A stretch of 64,000 nucleotides of DNA, from assembly GCF_037076565.1 (NCBI RefSeq), contig NZ_AP029028.1, positions 4,216,001 to 4,280,000 of the forward strand, written 5' to 3'. Positions 64,000 to 64,000 of this stretch are shown here, in pieces. Every line of letters begins with the position of its first letter. The first letter of the stretch is position 1. Under the pieces are notes generated by a model, which was not told the DNA's origin, did no database searches, and was given only the letters and a program-made list of their open reading frames with translations. The translations under genes and the position numbers were made by a program. This DNA is from Herbaspirillum sp. DW155. Its GTDB lineage: Bacteria; Pseudomonadota; Gammaproteobacteria; Burkholderiales; Burkholderiaceae_D.

Positions 64000-64000
64000 C

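Overview
The window is a GC-rich (roughly 60-65 %) stretch of a betaproteobacterial chromosome, most probably Burkholderiales, family Oxalobacteraceae, close to Herbaspirillum. The support is the gene order gyrA-serC-pheA-tyrA-aroA-cmk-rpsA-ihfB-lapA-lapB, the protein sequences of ubiG, ompA and gyrA, a tmRNA tag of the beta-proteobacterial ANDExYALAA type, and the density of signalling genes. Genus is an inference; no 16S gene is present.

Region 1 (1-12.3 kb, minus strand) is the housekeeping supra-operon: DNA gyrase A, serine and aromatic amino-acid synthesis, CMP kinase, ribosomal protein S1, IHF-beta, then, after an intrinsic terminator, the LPS-assembly pair lapA-lapB and the first codons of a UDP-glucose dehydrogenase. 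Region 2 (12.3-19.4 kb, plus strand) holds an OmpA-family porin, ubiG, gph, a giant DUF748/AsmA-like protein and the tmRNA gene.

Region 3 (19.4-26.5 kb) is an accessory block next to the tmRNA 3' end: a small excisionase-fold protein, a type I restriction-modification set in the order hsdR-hsdS-hsdM, a 127-aa companion of unknown function, and a Phd/YefM-RelE/ParE toxin-antitoxin pair with a recognisable promoter/operator. No integrase is visible.

Region 4 (26.5-35.1 kb) carries a hydroxyquinol module (intradiol dioxygenase, maleylacetate reductase, tannase-family lipoprotein, divergent LysR regulator) and a plus-strand operon of a chalcone-isomerase-like periplasmic protein, a GPH-type transporter and an Fe-S bacterial photolyase. 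That operon is preceded by an unusual helically phased repeat array.

Region 5 (35.2-53.4 kb) is a dense signalling block: a receiver fused to an excisionase-type HTH, a histidine kinase, an Hpt protein, a hybrid kinase, a chemoreceptor, CheV, hemerythrin, an EAL protein, a translationally coupled PAS / kinase / HD-GYP-like trio, an orphan LuxR-type regulator with a dead receiver, and a compact siaABCD operon. Several output or receiver domains have lost catalytic residues, which points to protein-interaction or phosphorylation-independent roles.

Region 6 (53.4-64 kb) contains a cysteine dioxygenase-tetrarhodanese pair, a frameshifted SDR gene, a Cys-rich copper-storage-like protein, further receivers, a KaiC-like double ATPase with its own receiver, and two MHS-family transporters, the last truncated by the window edge. 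Upstream of the KaiC gene lies a 274-bp element of nested near-perfect inverted repeats that would fold as a three-way junction and appears to be transcribed as the KaiC leader. It is the most unusual structure in the window.
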